Source of the DNA: RPQJ01 sp963732415
Lineage (GTDB): Bacteria > Pseudomonadota > Gammaproteobacteria > Steroidobacterales > Steroidobacteraceae
DNA length: 64,000 nt
Assembly: GCA_963732415.1 (NCBI GenBank)
Contig: CAVSZK010000021.1
Location: 62,001 to 126,000, forward strand
Direction of reading: 5' to 3'
In this document: positions 15,929 to 24,580 of the stretch, piece after piece
Layout of the letters: each line of letters begins with the position of its first letter
How positions within the stretch are numbered: the first letter of the stretch is position 1
Made by a program: the position numbers and the translations under genes
Notes under the pieces: model-generated
Databases searched by the model: none
What the model saw: only the letters and a program-made list of their open reading frames with translations
What the model was told of the DNA's origin: nothing

Positions 15929-18097
15929 CTACGGCTTGGCGGCGGGTTTCGCCGGCTCCGGGAAGCCACGGTCGCGCATCAGCGCGCCCACGTCCTGGTC
16001 ACGACCGCGGAACGCCCTGTAGGCGTCTGTCGGATCGACCGTGTTGCCCTGCGAGAGCAACAGCTTCAGCTTCGCAGCCTGGGCCTTGTCCCAGGGGCCG
16101 CCGTTCTCGAGGAAGGCCTCCCATGCGTCCGCGGTAAGCGTATCGGACCACAGGTAGCTGTAGTAGCCCGCGGAGTAACCGTCACCTGAGAACACGTGGT
16201 TGAACTGCGGCGTGCGGTGCCGCATCACGATCTCGCTGGGCATGTTCAACTCGGCCAGCGTGGCTTTCTCGAACTGGTCGGGGTCGATGGGCTTGCCGGC
16301 CGCGAGGTGCAGCTTCATGTCCACCAGTGCGCTCGACAGGTACTCGACCGTCTTGAAGCCCTGGTTGAAGGTCCTCGCCTTCTCGATCTTGGCCACCAGT
16401 TCCGGCGGGATCGGCTTCCCGGTCTTGTAGTTCAGAGCGAAGCGATTGAGGATCTCCGGTGTCGAGAGCCAGTGCTCGAGGATCTGCGACGGGAACTCGA
16501 CGTAGTCGCGTGCAACGCTGGTGCCCGAGAGTGTCGGGTAGTTCACGTTCGAGCTCAGGCCGTGCAGCGCGTGGCCGAACTCGTGGAACAGCGTGCGCGC
16601 GTCTTCCCAGCTGATCAGCACCGGTTCACCCGGCTTGCCCTTCACGAAATTCGAGTTGTTGGAGACGATGGTGCGGATGTCGTCCTTGAAGCGCTCCTGG
16701 CTTCGATAGGCATTCATCCATGCGCCGGACTGCTTGCCTTCGCGCGCATACGGATCGAAGTACCAGAGCCCAACCAGGCCGCCTTTCTCGTCCGTGACCT
16801 CCCACACCCGCACGTCAGGGTGATAGACAGGCACAGTGCCCGGCTTGACCGGCGTGAACGAGAAGCCGAACAGCTGCTTGGCCATGTAGAACATGCCTTC
16901 ACGCAGGTTCTCGAGCTGCATGTAGGGCGTGATCTGCGTCTCGTCGAGGTCGTACTTGTCCTTGCGGACCTTCTCGGCGTAGTAGCGGTAATCCCAGGGC
17001 TCGATCTTGATGCCGGCGTGCTCCTTGTCGGCGATTGCCTGCATGTCGGCCACCTCCTCGTGCACGCGCTCGACGGCCGCCGGCCAGACTGCCGTCATCA
17101 GCGCCATTGCGCGCTCGGGGTTCTGCGCCATCGAGTCCTCGAGGCGCCAGTGCGCATGGCTCGCGTAGCCGAGCAGCTTTGCCCGCTCGTCGCGCAGCTG
17201 CAGGATCCGGGTGATGTTCGCATTGTTGTCCGTGGCGCCGCCCTCGTCGCCGCGGTTCACGAACATCTTCCAGACCTTCTCGCGCAGTGCGCGATTGTCC
17301 GCGTAGGTCAGGAAAGGCTCGACGCTGGAGCGCGTGTTACGCACCGCCCACTGGCCCTTCTTGCCCAGGCCCGCCGCGGCCTCGGCCTCGGCATCCCGCA
17401 CCGACTGCGGCAGGCCGGCGAGATCCGATTCCTTGTCGATGTACACCACGCCGTTTTCCTCGTCGGCGAGCACGTTCTGGCCGAACTTGGTGAACAGCGA
17501 CGCCAGTTCCTGGTTGATCTCGCCCATGCGCTTCTTCGCAGCCGGGTCGAGCTGCGCACCGGCACGCACCAGGTTGGTGTAGTAGTACCAGGTCAGCCGC
17601 TGTTGCTCGGCCGTGAGGCCCGACGTCTCGCGCGCCTCGTAGACGGCGGCGATGCGCTTGAAGAGCGGCTCGTTCTGCGTGATCTTGTCCTGGAACGCGG
17701 CCAGCTTCGGCGCCATGTCGCGCTCCACGGCCTGCACCGCGTCGTCGCTCATCGTCGAGCTGTAGACGCCGTACACCGTGCCTGCGCGGCTCAGCGCACG
17801 CCCGGTGTCCTCGAGCGCGGCGATCGTGTTCTCGAAGGTCGGCGCTTCGGGATTCGTCGCGATCAGCTCGATCTCGGCCAGGTTGCGCGCCATGCCGACC
17901 TCGAGGGCCGGCCCGATCGCGTCGACCTTGACCATGTCGAACGGCGGAACGCCGCCGTAGGGTCCGGTCCATGGAGCGACCAGCGGCTCGGCGATCTTCA
18001 ACTGCTGGTCGGTTGGCTCACCGGTGGCCATGGCGGCGGTACTTGCGGCGAGGGCGGCTATCAGGCCGGCGCTCGCGATCAGGTTACGGTTCTGCAT
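15929..18097 (-). CDS. dcp: M3 family metallopeptidase, peptidyl-dipeptidase Dcp-like, exported
   Basis: The ATG at 18097 opens a signal peptide (MQNRNLIASAGLIAALAAS.., cleavage near residue 25); the longer upstream reading is unlikely. The 722-residue protein has the thimet-oligopeptidase zinc motif HEFGH at 505-509, the downstream 'ARDYVEFPSQILEHW' with the third zinc ligand Glu, and the C-terminal 'FSGDGYSAGYYSYLWS' substrate loop. E. coli Dcp is 681 residues and cytoplasmic or periplasmic; it removes C-terminal dipeptides. Here an N-terminal signal argues for the periplasm and peptide recycling. Only 46 bases separate its start from the lipoprotein gene upstream on the same strand. Confidence 0.92.
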   Translation of the reverse strand: MQNRNLIASAGLIAALAASTAAMATGEPTDQQLKIAEPLVAPWTGPYGGVPPFDMVKVDAIGPALEVGMARNLAEIELIATNPEAPTFENTIAALEDTGRALSRAGTVYGVYSSTMSDDAVQAVERDMAPKLAAFQDKITQNEPLFKRIAAVYEARETSGLTAEQQRLTWYYYTNLVRAGAQLDPAAKKRMGEINQELASLFTKFGQNVLADEENGVVYIDKESDLAGLPQSVRDAEAEAAAGLGKKGQWAVRNTRSSVEPFLTYADNRALREKVWKMFVNRGDEGGATDNNANITRILQLRDERAKLLGYASHAHWRLEDSMAQNPERAMALMTAVWPAAVERVHEEVADMQAIADKEHAGIKIEPWDYRYYAEKVRKDKYDLDETQITPYMQLENLREGMFYMAKQLFGFSFTPVKPGTVPVYHPDVRVWEVTDEKGGLVGLWYFDPYAREGKQSGAWMNAYRSQERFKDDIRTIVSNNSNFVKGKPGEPVLISWEDARTLFHEFGHALHGLSSNVNYPTLSGTSVARDYVEFPSQILEHWLSTPEILNRFALNYKTGKPIPPELVAKIEKARTFNQGFKTVEYLSSALVDMKLHLAAGKPIDPDQFEKATLAELNMPSEIVMRHRTPQFNHVFSGDGYSAGYYSYLWSDTLTADAWEAFLENGGPWDKAQAAKLKLLLSQGNTVDPTDAYRAFRGRDQDVGALMRDRGFPEPAKPAAKP

Positions 18098-18143
18098 TCT
18101 GGTCCTCGCAGGTCGATGGAAATTGGTCTTTGGAAACTGGTAT

Positions 18144-18557
18144 TCAGCGACGCCGCCCACCGCCGCCCATGGGCCGCGGTGCCGGTGTCGGCCGGGGTGC
18201 GGGCCTGGCACTCGGCTGGTGGGATGGGCTATGGGCGGGCTGCGTGGTCGGCCGATTGGGACGCTCGGCCGGAAGTTGGCCCGGACCGGCTGGTAGCGTC
18301 GTCGGCCGATCGGGGTGCTCGGGGCGGCCGGTCGGGGGCGGGGGCGGTGGGCCGCCATTGCCGTCCCAGCAGCAGCCATAGCCCGGCGGGTAGTAAGGGT
18401 AATAGCCACCGGGGTAGCCGTAACCGTAGCCGTAGCCTACGGCGACCGTGGTATTGCCGCCGTATCCGCTGTATCCGTCGTCGGACGCGCAGGCCGCCAG
18501 CAGCAACAGGCAAAGTGATGCAGTCGGGAACGCAAATACCCGGGCCATGTTTGTCAT
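18144..18557 (-). CDS. Proline- and Gly/Tyr-rich lipoprotein
   Basis: A 137-residue protein starting at 18557 with GGAGG eight bases upstream; its ATG overlaps the TGA of the VOC gene (ATGA). The signal peptide ends in the lipobox LLAAC (Cys at ~residue 22). The mature part has a Tyr-Gly stretch (VGYGYGYGYPGGYYPYYPPG), then PPPPPPTGRP and Pro/Arg/Thr-rich repeats (RPTPAPRP) to the end. There is no enzymatic motif. Such low-complexity, proline-rich tails extend from the membrane through peptidoglycan. Function unknown; likely translated with the upstream VOC gene. Confidence 0.7.
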   Translation of the reverse strand: MTNMARVFAFPTASLCLLLLAACASDDGYSGYGGNTTVAVGYGYGYGYPGGYYPYYPPGYGCCWDGNGGPPPPPPTGRPEHPDRPTTLPAGPGQLPAERPNRPTTQPAHSPSHQPSARPAPRPTPAPRPMGGGGRRR

Positions 18558-19459
18558 CGCGCAGCCTCCGTGGCCACGGCGGGCCATTCGGCGACCGCAA
18601 ACGGCGCACCCGTCGGATCGATTATCACGGCCATCGAGGTGCCGTGGAGTCGCGTCGGCTGCATGTAGATCTTGCCGCCTGCCTCGCTGGCGCGCGCGAC
18701 TGTGTCGGTCACGCTTTTCACCCTGACGTAGGGCAGCCAGGTCGTCGGTACATTGCCGGCCCTCGGCAGGATGCCCGCCCGCGCGAATCCGCCAGACCAT
18801 AGCTGGAACCCTGCGCCTTCGCCCTTCGCGGCGCCATCACGCACTTCATACGGCCCGATACCCTTGTAGAACTCGGCCATCTTCGCGGCGTCGCCGGCCC
18901 ACAGCTCGGCCCACAGCCACTGGTCGTTCCCGGCGAGGTAATCCTCGGGGTCGCCGGTCGCCGAGTGGATGATGCCGAACATTCCGCCTTCCGGATCCAC
19001 AAGCAGCGCTTCGGTGCCGCGATCGCCGACCTCGCGCGGGGAGACCAGTACCTTGCCGCCTTGCTTTTCAGCGAGCGCAGCCGCTGCCGCCACGTCAGCG
19101 ACGGATATGAATCCCACCCAGCGCGACGTCGGGTATTTCTCGGGCTGCTTCGGCCGTACATACACCATGCCGCCGACCGGCGTGTCGCCGGACAGCACCA
19201 GCGTGTAGGTCTTGTAGTCGTCCTCCGGTCCGAAGGTCTGGAAGGTCCAGCCGAAGACCTTGCCGTAGAACTCCGCTGCCGTGCCGACGTCGAGCGTCAG
19301 CAGCTCCACCCATACAAACCGGCCCGGGTCCCGGACCTCGGTCGGCGGATCGGTGATCGGAGGCCAGTATCGGGCGGGCTCGGCCGCCGTTGCCGCAGCG
19401 CCTGACAGCAGGCCGAGCATGGCGAGGACGGCGCATCCGCGGGCAAAAGAACTTTTCAT
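18554..19459 (-). CDS. Exported two-domain VOC (glyoxalase-fold) protein
   Basis: Start 19459 gives a Sec signal peptide (MKSSFARGCAVLAMLGLLSG.., cleavage after ATAA near residue 26). Two VOC modules follow (about residues 45-160 and 178-290), each with the 'W.EL...D...A.EFY...FGW' pattern: 'FVWVELLTLDVGTAAEFYGK' and 'LWAELWAGDAAKMAEFYKG'. VOC proteins bind metal or small ligands; most are cytoplasmic, so the signal peptide is unusual. Its stop overlaps the start of the proline-rich lipoprotein gene, suggesting both act in the cell envelope. Substrate unknown. Confidence 0.82.
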   Translation of the reverse strand: MKSSFARGCAVLAMLGLLSGAAATAAEPARYWPPITDPPTEVRDPGRFVWVELLTLDVGTAAEFYGKVFGWTFQTFGPEDDYKTYTLVLSGDTPVGGMVYVRPKQPEKYPTSRWVGFISVADVAAAAALAEKQGGKVLVSPREVGDRGTEALLVDPEGGMFGIIHSATGDPEDYLAGNDQWLWAELWAGDAAKMAEFYKGIGPYEVRDGAAKGEGAGFQLWSGGFARAGILPRAGNVPTTWLPYVRVKSVTDTVARASEAGGKIYMQPTRLHGTSMAVIIDPTGAPFAVAEWPAVATEAAR

Positions 19460-19515
19460 CAATACGGCTCCCTGCAAATTCCGATCGGGGATGCTGCCCG
19501 GCCAGCGCTGCACAA

Positions 19516-19875
19516 TCAATCGCTTTTGCCGCCGGCACCGGCTTCGTCGCGCGGCCAGGCCACGTACGCGGCAACCAGCGTGAACGCAGCCACTGTGCCC
19601 AGGATGGCCAGCAGACGGCCGAATGGCAGGCCCATCGAATCTCGCAGCGTGGCCAGGACCCAGGCCGTTCGCAGCCATTCGAGCGCCCCACATACAAGCA
19701 CGAGTCCGAGCGCGCTGCCGGCCCAGCGTCGCGGTACCAATGCGAGTCCGGCCAGCGCGATCGCGGCCACCACCAACGGGTACACGCCCGTACGGTAGAA
19801 ATGCGCCGCCAGCAGCAGCAGTGCCAGCACCGGGAGGGCCACGCGGACAGCCCGCGCGGCCGCCGACGACCTCAC
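19516..19875 (-). CDS. Small four-span membrane protein
   Basis: The GTG at 19875 overlaps the TGA of the DUF1840 gene (GTGA), which fixes the start. The 119-residue product is mostly hydrophobic: segments about 11-27, 30-48, 53-72 and 92-112, ending in a charged tail WPRDEAGAGGKSD. I do not recognise a named family. Coupling to the DUF1840 gene implies shared expression. Confidence 0.6.
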   Translation of the reverse strand: MRSSAAARAVRVALPVLALLLLAAHFYRTGVYPLVVAAIALAGLALVPRRWAGSALGLVLVCGALEWLRTAWVLATLRDSMGLPFGRLLAILGTVAAFTLVAAYVAWPRDEAGAGGKSD

Positions 19876-20198
19876 GCACGCTCCCACATCAGGTCGGAGT
19901 CGCGCCCGATGGCAGTGCGCAGCATGTCCTGCAGTGGCAGGGCGCGCTTGCGCAGCGTGATCACGGGCTCTCGTTCGGCCTCGTCTTCGTCCCCGCCGTC
20001 CGCCGGTGGGGACGGAGTTGGATTCGAATCCCCGGAGGTTTCGATCGAATGCTCGAGCCGCGTGAGTGCCTCCGGCAGGTCGGCGGCCAGGATGGCCCCG
20101 GGTACCGTGCCCGTGTGCCCCATCGCTCGCAGCAGCGCGACGGCGGCGTCGCCGTGCATCGTCAACTGCCCGTAACTTGTGGAGAATTTCACGATCAT
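19872..20198 (-). CDS. DUF1840 domain-containing protein
   Basis: The ATG at 20198 gives a 108-residue acidic protein that matches DUF1840 from end to end: MIVKFSTSYGQLTMHGDAAV at the start, the family core 'MGHTGTVPGAILAADLPEAL', an acidic linker (GGDEDEAERE) and the tail 'LRKRALPLQDML....DLMWE'. Members are small cytoplasmic proteins of unknown function common in beta- and gammaproteobacteria. The stop overlaps the start of a small membrane-protein gene. The gene is divergent from a crotonase, with only 70 bases between starts. Confidence 0.85.
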   Translation of the reverse strand: MIVKFSTSYGQLTMHGDAAVALLRAMGHTGTVPGAILAADLPEALTRLEHSIETSGDSNPTPSPPADGGDEDEAEREPVITLRKRALPLQDMLRTAIGRDSDLMWERA

Positions 20199-20268
20199 CG
20201 AACGGATTCCGCACGCAGTGGAACATGAGATCATACGCCGCTTGTACCTGAACGAGAGGCCGCGCCGG

Positions 20269-21072
20269 ATGGAATTCCAGAACCTGACCTGCGAGCGAAG
20301 AGACTCAGTCCTGGTGGTTACGCTCAATCGCCCGCAGAAGCTGAACAGCCTGTCGCTCGGGCTGCTGAAAGACCTCAAGGCCTGCGTCGAGGCGATCCAG
20401 CGCGACCGAAGCCTGCGGGCAGTACTGCTGACGGGGGCCGGGCGTGGTTTCTGTGCCGGTGCCGACCTGACGGACCCGGACGGGATGCCGGCGGCTGGCC
20501 AGTCCATGGGCCAGCTCATGGCGTCGAGGCTGCGTGAGTACTACAACCCGCTGGCCCTGATGCTCTGCAAGCTGCCGGTACCGCTGGTGGTCGCGCTGAA
20601 CGGGGTCTCGGCCGGAGCTGGCTCGTCGCTTGCGCTGCTCGGCGATATCACTGTTGCCGGTCGCTCGGCCAGCCTGACCTTCGTGTTTGCGCCGAAGCTC
20701 GGCCTGGTGCCCGACATGGGAGCGACCTACTTGCTGGCCCGGCGCGTAGGCGAGGCGCGCGCCCGCGCGCTGGCGTTGACGGGCAGACCGATCGGAGCGG
20801 AGGAGGCCGAGCAAATCGGACTGATCGCGGAGTGCGTCGATGACGCCGATCTTGCCGGGCGCGCGATGCAGGTGGCGACCGAACTGGCGGCCGGGCCCCG
20901 CGAGGCGTTCATCGGCGTGCGGAACCTGATGGCGTCCGCGCTCCGCGCCAGCCTGCCGGAGCAGCTCGAGGCCGAGGCTGCACTACAGGCGCGGCTCGGC
21001 GACGGTGCCGATTTCGTAGAGGGTGTGACGGCGTTTCGCGAAAAGCGCGCGCCCAGGTTCGGCGCGCGCTGA
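20269..21072 (+). CDS. Enoyl-CoA hydratase/isomerase, PaaG-like
   Basis: Start 20269 (MEFQNLTCER) begins the crotonase fold directly; upstream codons overlap the divergent DUF1840 gene. The 267-residue product has the oxyanion-hole segments 'GRGFCAGADLTD' (about 66-77) and 'NGVSAGAGSSLALLGDI' (about 106-123), then 'APKLGLVPDMGATYLLAR', which matches PaaG/PaaF-type isomerases better than classical hydratases (Asp in PDMG rather than the second catalytic Glu). Likely reactions are double-bond isomerisation or ring-epoxide isomerisation of CoA thioesters in fatty-acid or aromatic acid breakdown. It stands alone, without other paa genes. Confidence 0.85.
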   Translation: MEFQNLTCERRDSVLVVTLNRPQKLNSLSLGLLKDLKACVEAIQRDRSLRAVLLTGAGRGFCAGADLTDPDGMPAAGQSMGQLMASRLREYYNPLALMLCKLPVPLVVALNGVSAGAGSSLALLGDITVAGRSASLTFVFAPKLGLVPDMGATYLLARRVGEARARALALTGRPIGAEEAEQIGLIAECVDDADLAGRAMQVATELAAGPREAFIGVRNLMASALRASLPEQLEAEAALQARLGDGADFVEGVTAFREKRAPRFGAR

Positions 21073-21105
21073 GCGGTCGCTCCGGGGAGCGCGTGCCGGC
21101 GGGGA

Positions 21106-21621
21106 TCAGCCGCCGGCCTTGTCTGCCAGCCGGTTCCGGACGAATAGCTTGGTGCGCAGCGTGACGTCGCCGTTGTGGCGCTTGCTGGTGGCGATGTCGT
21201 AGCTGCTCTCTTTGTCCTCGAGCTGCACGTCCAGGCCGGGGCCACCCAGCCATCGGCCGCCTCCGAGGACGACGTTCATGCATTCGCGCCACATCGTCGC
21301 CGGATCCCGGAGCGAGATGACGCCGTCGGCGCCCCTGGTAAGCGCCTCCATGGCACCCGCGGTGTCGGTTTCACTCAGCACGGCGACGATCGGATGTTTT
21401 GGGAACTTCTCGGTCGCGAACGTCAGCGTATCCATCGATTCAGTGCAATCCACCAGCAGCGCTTCGCGCGTCCCGCGATCGGGTGAGTCCGTGAGCTTCA
21501 CGGCGCCGCCCAGGTAGGCATCGAGCAGTTTCCTGAATGGGGCATACGCGGAATACACGCGGCATACGGGTGGCGTGTCTTGCCAGGGATCGACGGGGAC
21601 CATCGCTTCTCGATCGCTCAC
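21106..21621 (-). CDS. Receiver-domain-like protein without an output domain
   Basis: A 171-residue protein. Residues ~50-130 follow the beta-alpha order of response-regulator receivers: 'REALLVDCTE' (possible phospho-Asp strand), 'HPIVAVLSETDTAGAMEALTRGADGVISLRD' split across alpha-4/beta-5, then 'MWRECMNVVLGGGRWLGGP' like the end of NarL-type receivers. No helix-turn-helix follows; the C-terminus (about 145-171) is a charged stretch with KLFVRNRLADKAGG. The acidic N-terminal pocket of true receivers is not clear, so it may be a pseudo-receiver. It is convergent with the crotonase and divergent from the cyclophilin gene. Confidence 0.5.
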   Translation of the reverse strand: MSDREAMVPVDPWQDTPPVCRVYSAYAPFRKLLDAYLGGAVKLTDSPDRGTREALLVDCTESMDTLTFATEKFPKHPIVAVLSETDTAGAMEALTRGADGVISLRDPATMWRECMNVVLGGGRWLGGPGLDVQLEDKESSYDIATSKRHNGDVTLRTKLFVRNRLADKAGG

Positions 21622-21773
21622 GGCTGGTTCTTCTCGTCAGCTGCGGCAACTGTGGCCGCGGGAGGGAAATCTAACTGATCCGGGCAGTCGTGAGCGCGGA
21701 TGGGTCGGTGTGTATCCAGGAACTGTGGACCCGTTCACAGGTCACCCCGCCAAGCCGCTAACATAGGGGCATC

Positions 21774-22739
21774 GTGGGCATGGGGGCGGAAATTATGACC
21801 GTGACAAGCAAGGAGCCGCGCATTGGGGCGACCGGTTCGCGACGGCTGGCCGTGGGGTGCGCGCTGCTGGTCCTCCAGGCCATGACTGGCGGGATCGTGC
21901 GGGCCGCCGACGCGGCGAAGGCGCTCACGATGAGCGAAATCCTCGAGGCCTCGAAGCCCGCTGACTGGAGGCCACTGGACCCCGAGAACACGTTGTACCT
22001 GCAGCTGGAGGCCGGCCGGGTCGTCATCGAACTGGCACCGGATTTCGTCCCGCTGCACGCGTCCAACATCCGGGCGCTGGTGAGGGGCAGCTATTTCGAC
22101 GGCCTCGCGATCATCCGTTCGCAGGACAACTTCGTGGTCCAGTGGGGTGACCCGGACGGCAAGCGCAGCCTGGGCAAGGCGAGCCCGACGCTGCCGCCGG
22201 AATTCGCGGTGGCCTGGACACCCGAACTGCCGTTTACGCGACTGCCGGACGTGGACGGCTACGCGCCTGCGGTCGGCTTCTCGAACGGCTTTCCTGTCGG
22301 CGGCGATCCGGCAACGAAACAGGCGTGGCTGGCACACTGCTATGCCATGGTCGGGGCAGGTCGGAGCAACGAGATGGACAGCGGTAACGGGGCCGAGTTG
22401 TACGTCGTCATCGGCAATGCGCCGCGCCAGCTTGACCGCAACATCGCACTGGTGGGCCGGGTGGTACAGGGCATGGAACTGCTTTCGACGCTGCCACGCG
22501 GTACCGGGCCTCTGGGTTTCTATGAGAAGCCCGAGCAATACGTGCCGATCGAGAGCGTGCGGCTCGCGGCGGACCTGCCGGCGGCCGAGCGTGCCCGGCT
22601 CGAAGTCATGCGCACGGATACACCTGCCTTCGAGGCGCTGGTGGAGAGCCGTCGCAACAGGAAGGACGACTGGTATAAGGTGCCAGCAGGGCATATCGAG
22701 CTCTGCAACGTGCCTGTTCCGGTACGACAGCTGCCGTGA
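21774..22739 (+). CDS. Exported cyclophilin-type peptidylprolyl isomerase
   Basis: The 321-residue protein has a signal or anchor segment (about residues 24-44, RLAVGCALLVLQAMTGGIVR) and a cyclophilin domain (about 60-290) with 'LAPDFVPLHASNIRALVRGSYFDGLAIIRSQDNFVVQWGD' recognisable in pieces as the first half and 'GNGAELYVVIGNAPRQLDRN' as the second. It catalyses proline cis-trans isomerisation, here in the periplasm. Insertions between strands make it longer than the ~165-residue core. It is 57 bases upstream of fadD on the same strand; a functional link is not obvious. Confidence 0.85.
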   Translation: MGMGAEIMTVTSKEPRIGATGSRRLAVGCALLVLQAMTGGIVRAADAAKALTMSEILEASKPADWRPLDPENTLYLQLEAGRVVIELAPDFVPLHASNIRALVRGSYFDGLAIIRSQDNFVVQWGDPDGKRSLGKASPTLPPEFAVAWTPELPFTRLPDVDGYAPAVGFSNGFPVGGDPATKQAWLAHCYAMVGAGRSNEMDSGNGAELYVVIGNAPRQLDRNIALVGRVVQGMELLSTLPRGTGPLGFYEKPEQYVPIESVRLAADLPAAERARLEVMRTDTPAFEALVESRRNRKDDWYKVPAGHIELCNVPVPVRQLP

Positions 22740-22796
22740 CCATCCAGGCTCGGGTGCCGCTGGAGCAAGTCGAGTCCTGAATTTCGGGAGACGCAA

Positions 22797-24485
22797 ATGG
22801 AGCGCTTCTGGTTGAAGAACTACCCGCCGGGCGTCCCGGCGGACGTTGACGTTACGCAGTATTCCTCGCTCGTCGAGCTGATGGGAGAGGCGTTCGACCG
22901 CTACGCGAAGCGCACGGCTTATGCATTCGCGGACCGGTATTTCACCTTCGCTGACATCGAGCGCCATTCCCTGGCGCTCGGCGCGTGGCTGCAGGGCCGT
23001 GGCCTGGCGCGAGGCGCCCGCGTCGCCATCATGATGCCGAACGTCGTGCAGTACCCGATTGCGGTGGCCGCGATCCTGCGCGCGGGCTACGTGGTCGTGA
23101 ACGTAAACCCCCTGTACACGCCGCGCGAACTGGAGCACCAGCTCAAGGATTCGGGTGCCGAGGCTATCGTCATCATCGAGAACTGCTGCACGACACTGCA
23201 GCAGGTGATCGCACGAACACAGCTGAGGCATGTGGTCGTGGCGTCGCTGGGCGACATGCTCGGCTTCCCGAAGGGCCTGGTTGCCAATTTCGTCATGCGC
23301 CGCGTAAAGAAGGTGGTGCCGGCATTCGAGCTTCCCGGCCACGTGGCGTTCAGGGATGCGCTGGATGAAGGCGGGCGGCGCCGGCTCGCGCCGGTGGAGC
23401 TGGGCCCGACCGATGTCGCGTTCCTGCAATACACGGGCGGTACGACCGGGGTTTCAAAGGGTGCGACACTGACGCACCGCAACCTCGTGGCAAACGTGCT
23501 GCAGTTGGAGGCCTGGGTCACGCCAGCGCTGTCCGACACCAGCCGTGGCCCGGTGCCCGAGCAGATGATCTACGTCTGCGCATTGCCGCTCTACCACGTG
23601 TTTGCGCTCACGGTGAACTGCCTCGGTGGCATGCGGCTCGGCGCGATGAACCTGCTTATCGCGAATCCACGCGACATGGAGGGCTTCGTCCGCGACCTGG
23701 GAAAGTACCGGTTCAACGTTATCCCGGGCGTCAACACGCTCTACAACACGCTCGCCGAGAACGCGGAATTCCGCAAGCTCGACTTCTCGAGCCTTCGTAT
23801 CGCAAACGGCGGCGGCATGGCTGTGCAGAAGGCCGTGTCGGACAAGTGGCTCGCACTCACCGGTGTGCCGATCATCGAGGGCTACGGTCTATCCGAGACT
23901 TCGCCGATCGCGACCAGCAATCCGGCGACCAGCACCGAGTACAGCGGCACCATAGGCCTGCCGGTCTCGAATACCGAAATAGCCATCCTGGACGACGCGG
24001 GCCAGCCGCTGCCGCTCGGGCAGGCCGGCGAGATCGCCATCCGTGGCCCCCAGGTGATGGCCGGCTACTGGCAGCGCCCGGATGAGACCGCGAAGGTCAT
24101 GACGCCGGACGGCTTCTTCAAGTCCGGCGACATCGGCATCATGGACGAGCGCGGCTACACCCGCATCGTGGACCGGAAGAAGGACATGATCATCGTCTCG
24201 GGCTTCAACGTGTACCCGAACGAAATCGAGTCAGTGATCGCGACGCACCCCAAGGTACTCGAGTGCGCTGCGATCGGGGTGCCGGACGAGCGCGCGGGCG
24301 AGGCGGTCAAGGTCTTCGTCGTGCGCAAGGACCCGTCGCTGACGGAGGCGGAGGTGGCCGATTTCTGCAAGCAGCAGCTCACCGGCTACAAGAAGCCGAG
24401 GTACATCGAGTTCCGCGACGAGCTGCCGAAGTCGAACGTCGGCAAGATCCTGCGCCGGGAGCTTCGCGACGCGAAGCCGGCATAG
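22797..24485 (+). CDS. fadD: Long-chain fatty-acid--CoA ligase
   Basis: The 562-residue adenylate-forming enzyme has the AMP/ATP-binding signature YTGGTTGVSKG at 212-222, 'EGYGLSETSPI' (A5 motif), the 'KSGDIGIMDERGYTRIVDRKKDMIIVSGFNVYP' hinge region seen in fragments, and the C-terminal Lys in 'PKSNVGKILRRELR'. Length and start (MERFWLKNYPPGVP) match E. coli FadD (561). It activates fatty acids to acyl-CoA on the inner membrane for beta-oxidation, or for the wax-ester synthase elsewhere in the window. GGAG lies 10 bases upstream of the ATG. Confidence 0.95.
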   Translation: MERFWLKNYPPGVPADVDVTQYSSLVELMGEAFDRYAKRTAYAFADRYFTFADIERHSLALGAWLQGRGLARGARVAIMMPNVVQYPIAVAAILRAGYVVVNVNPLYTPRELEHQLKDSGAEAIVIIENCCTTLQQVIARTQLRHVVVASLGDMLGFPKGLVANFVMRRVKKVVPAFELPGHVAFRDALDEGGRRRLAPVELGPTDVAFLQYTGGTTGVSKGATLTHRNLVANVLQLEAWVTPALSDTSRGPVPEQMIYVCALPLYHVFALTVNCLGGMRLGAMNLLIANPRDMEGFVRDLGKYRFNVIPGVNTLYNTLAENAEFRKLDFSSLRIANGGGMAVQKAVSDKWLALTGVPIIEGYGLSETSPIATSNPATSTEYSGTIGLPVSNTEIAILDDAGQPLPLGQAGEIAIRGPQVMAGYWQRPDETAKVMTPDGFFKSGDIGIMDERGYTRIVDRKKDMIIVSGFNVYPNEIESVIATHPKVLECAAIGVPDERAGEAVKVFVVRKDPSLTEAEVADFCKQQLTGYKKPRYIEFRDELPKSNVGKILRRELRDAKPA

Positions 24486-24545
24486 CGACCGGCGGAGGCG
24501 CCCCGCGGCACGACTGCCCCGGGGACGCCGTTAACCCGATTAATT

Positions 24546-24580
24546 CGGTGCCTGGCACCGATTTATTGGCACCGATTTAT
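24546..24580. repeat. REP-like palindrome with half copy (element 1)
   Basis: CGGTGCCTGGCACCG is a perfect palindrome (24546-24560), followed by ATTTATT and a half copy GGCACCGATTTAT. The same design occurs at 41689-41724. It lies between convergent fadD and crotonase genes and runs into the crotonase stop codon, so it can act as a two-way terminator. Confidence 0.6.

Noticed and set aside
16196..18802. 868-codon open frame on the plus strand opposite the M3 peptidase
   Set aside because: It is the usual long antisense open frame of high-GC genes; the M3 peptidase with HEFGH motif occupies the other strand.
20015..20040. GGATTCGAATCC resembling a tRNA T-loop
   Set aside because: It lies inside the well-conserved DUF1840 coding region, and no cloverleaf can be drawn around it.
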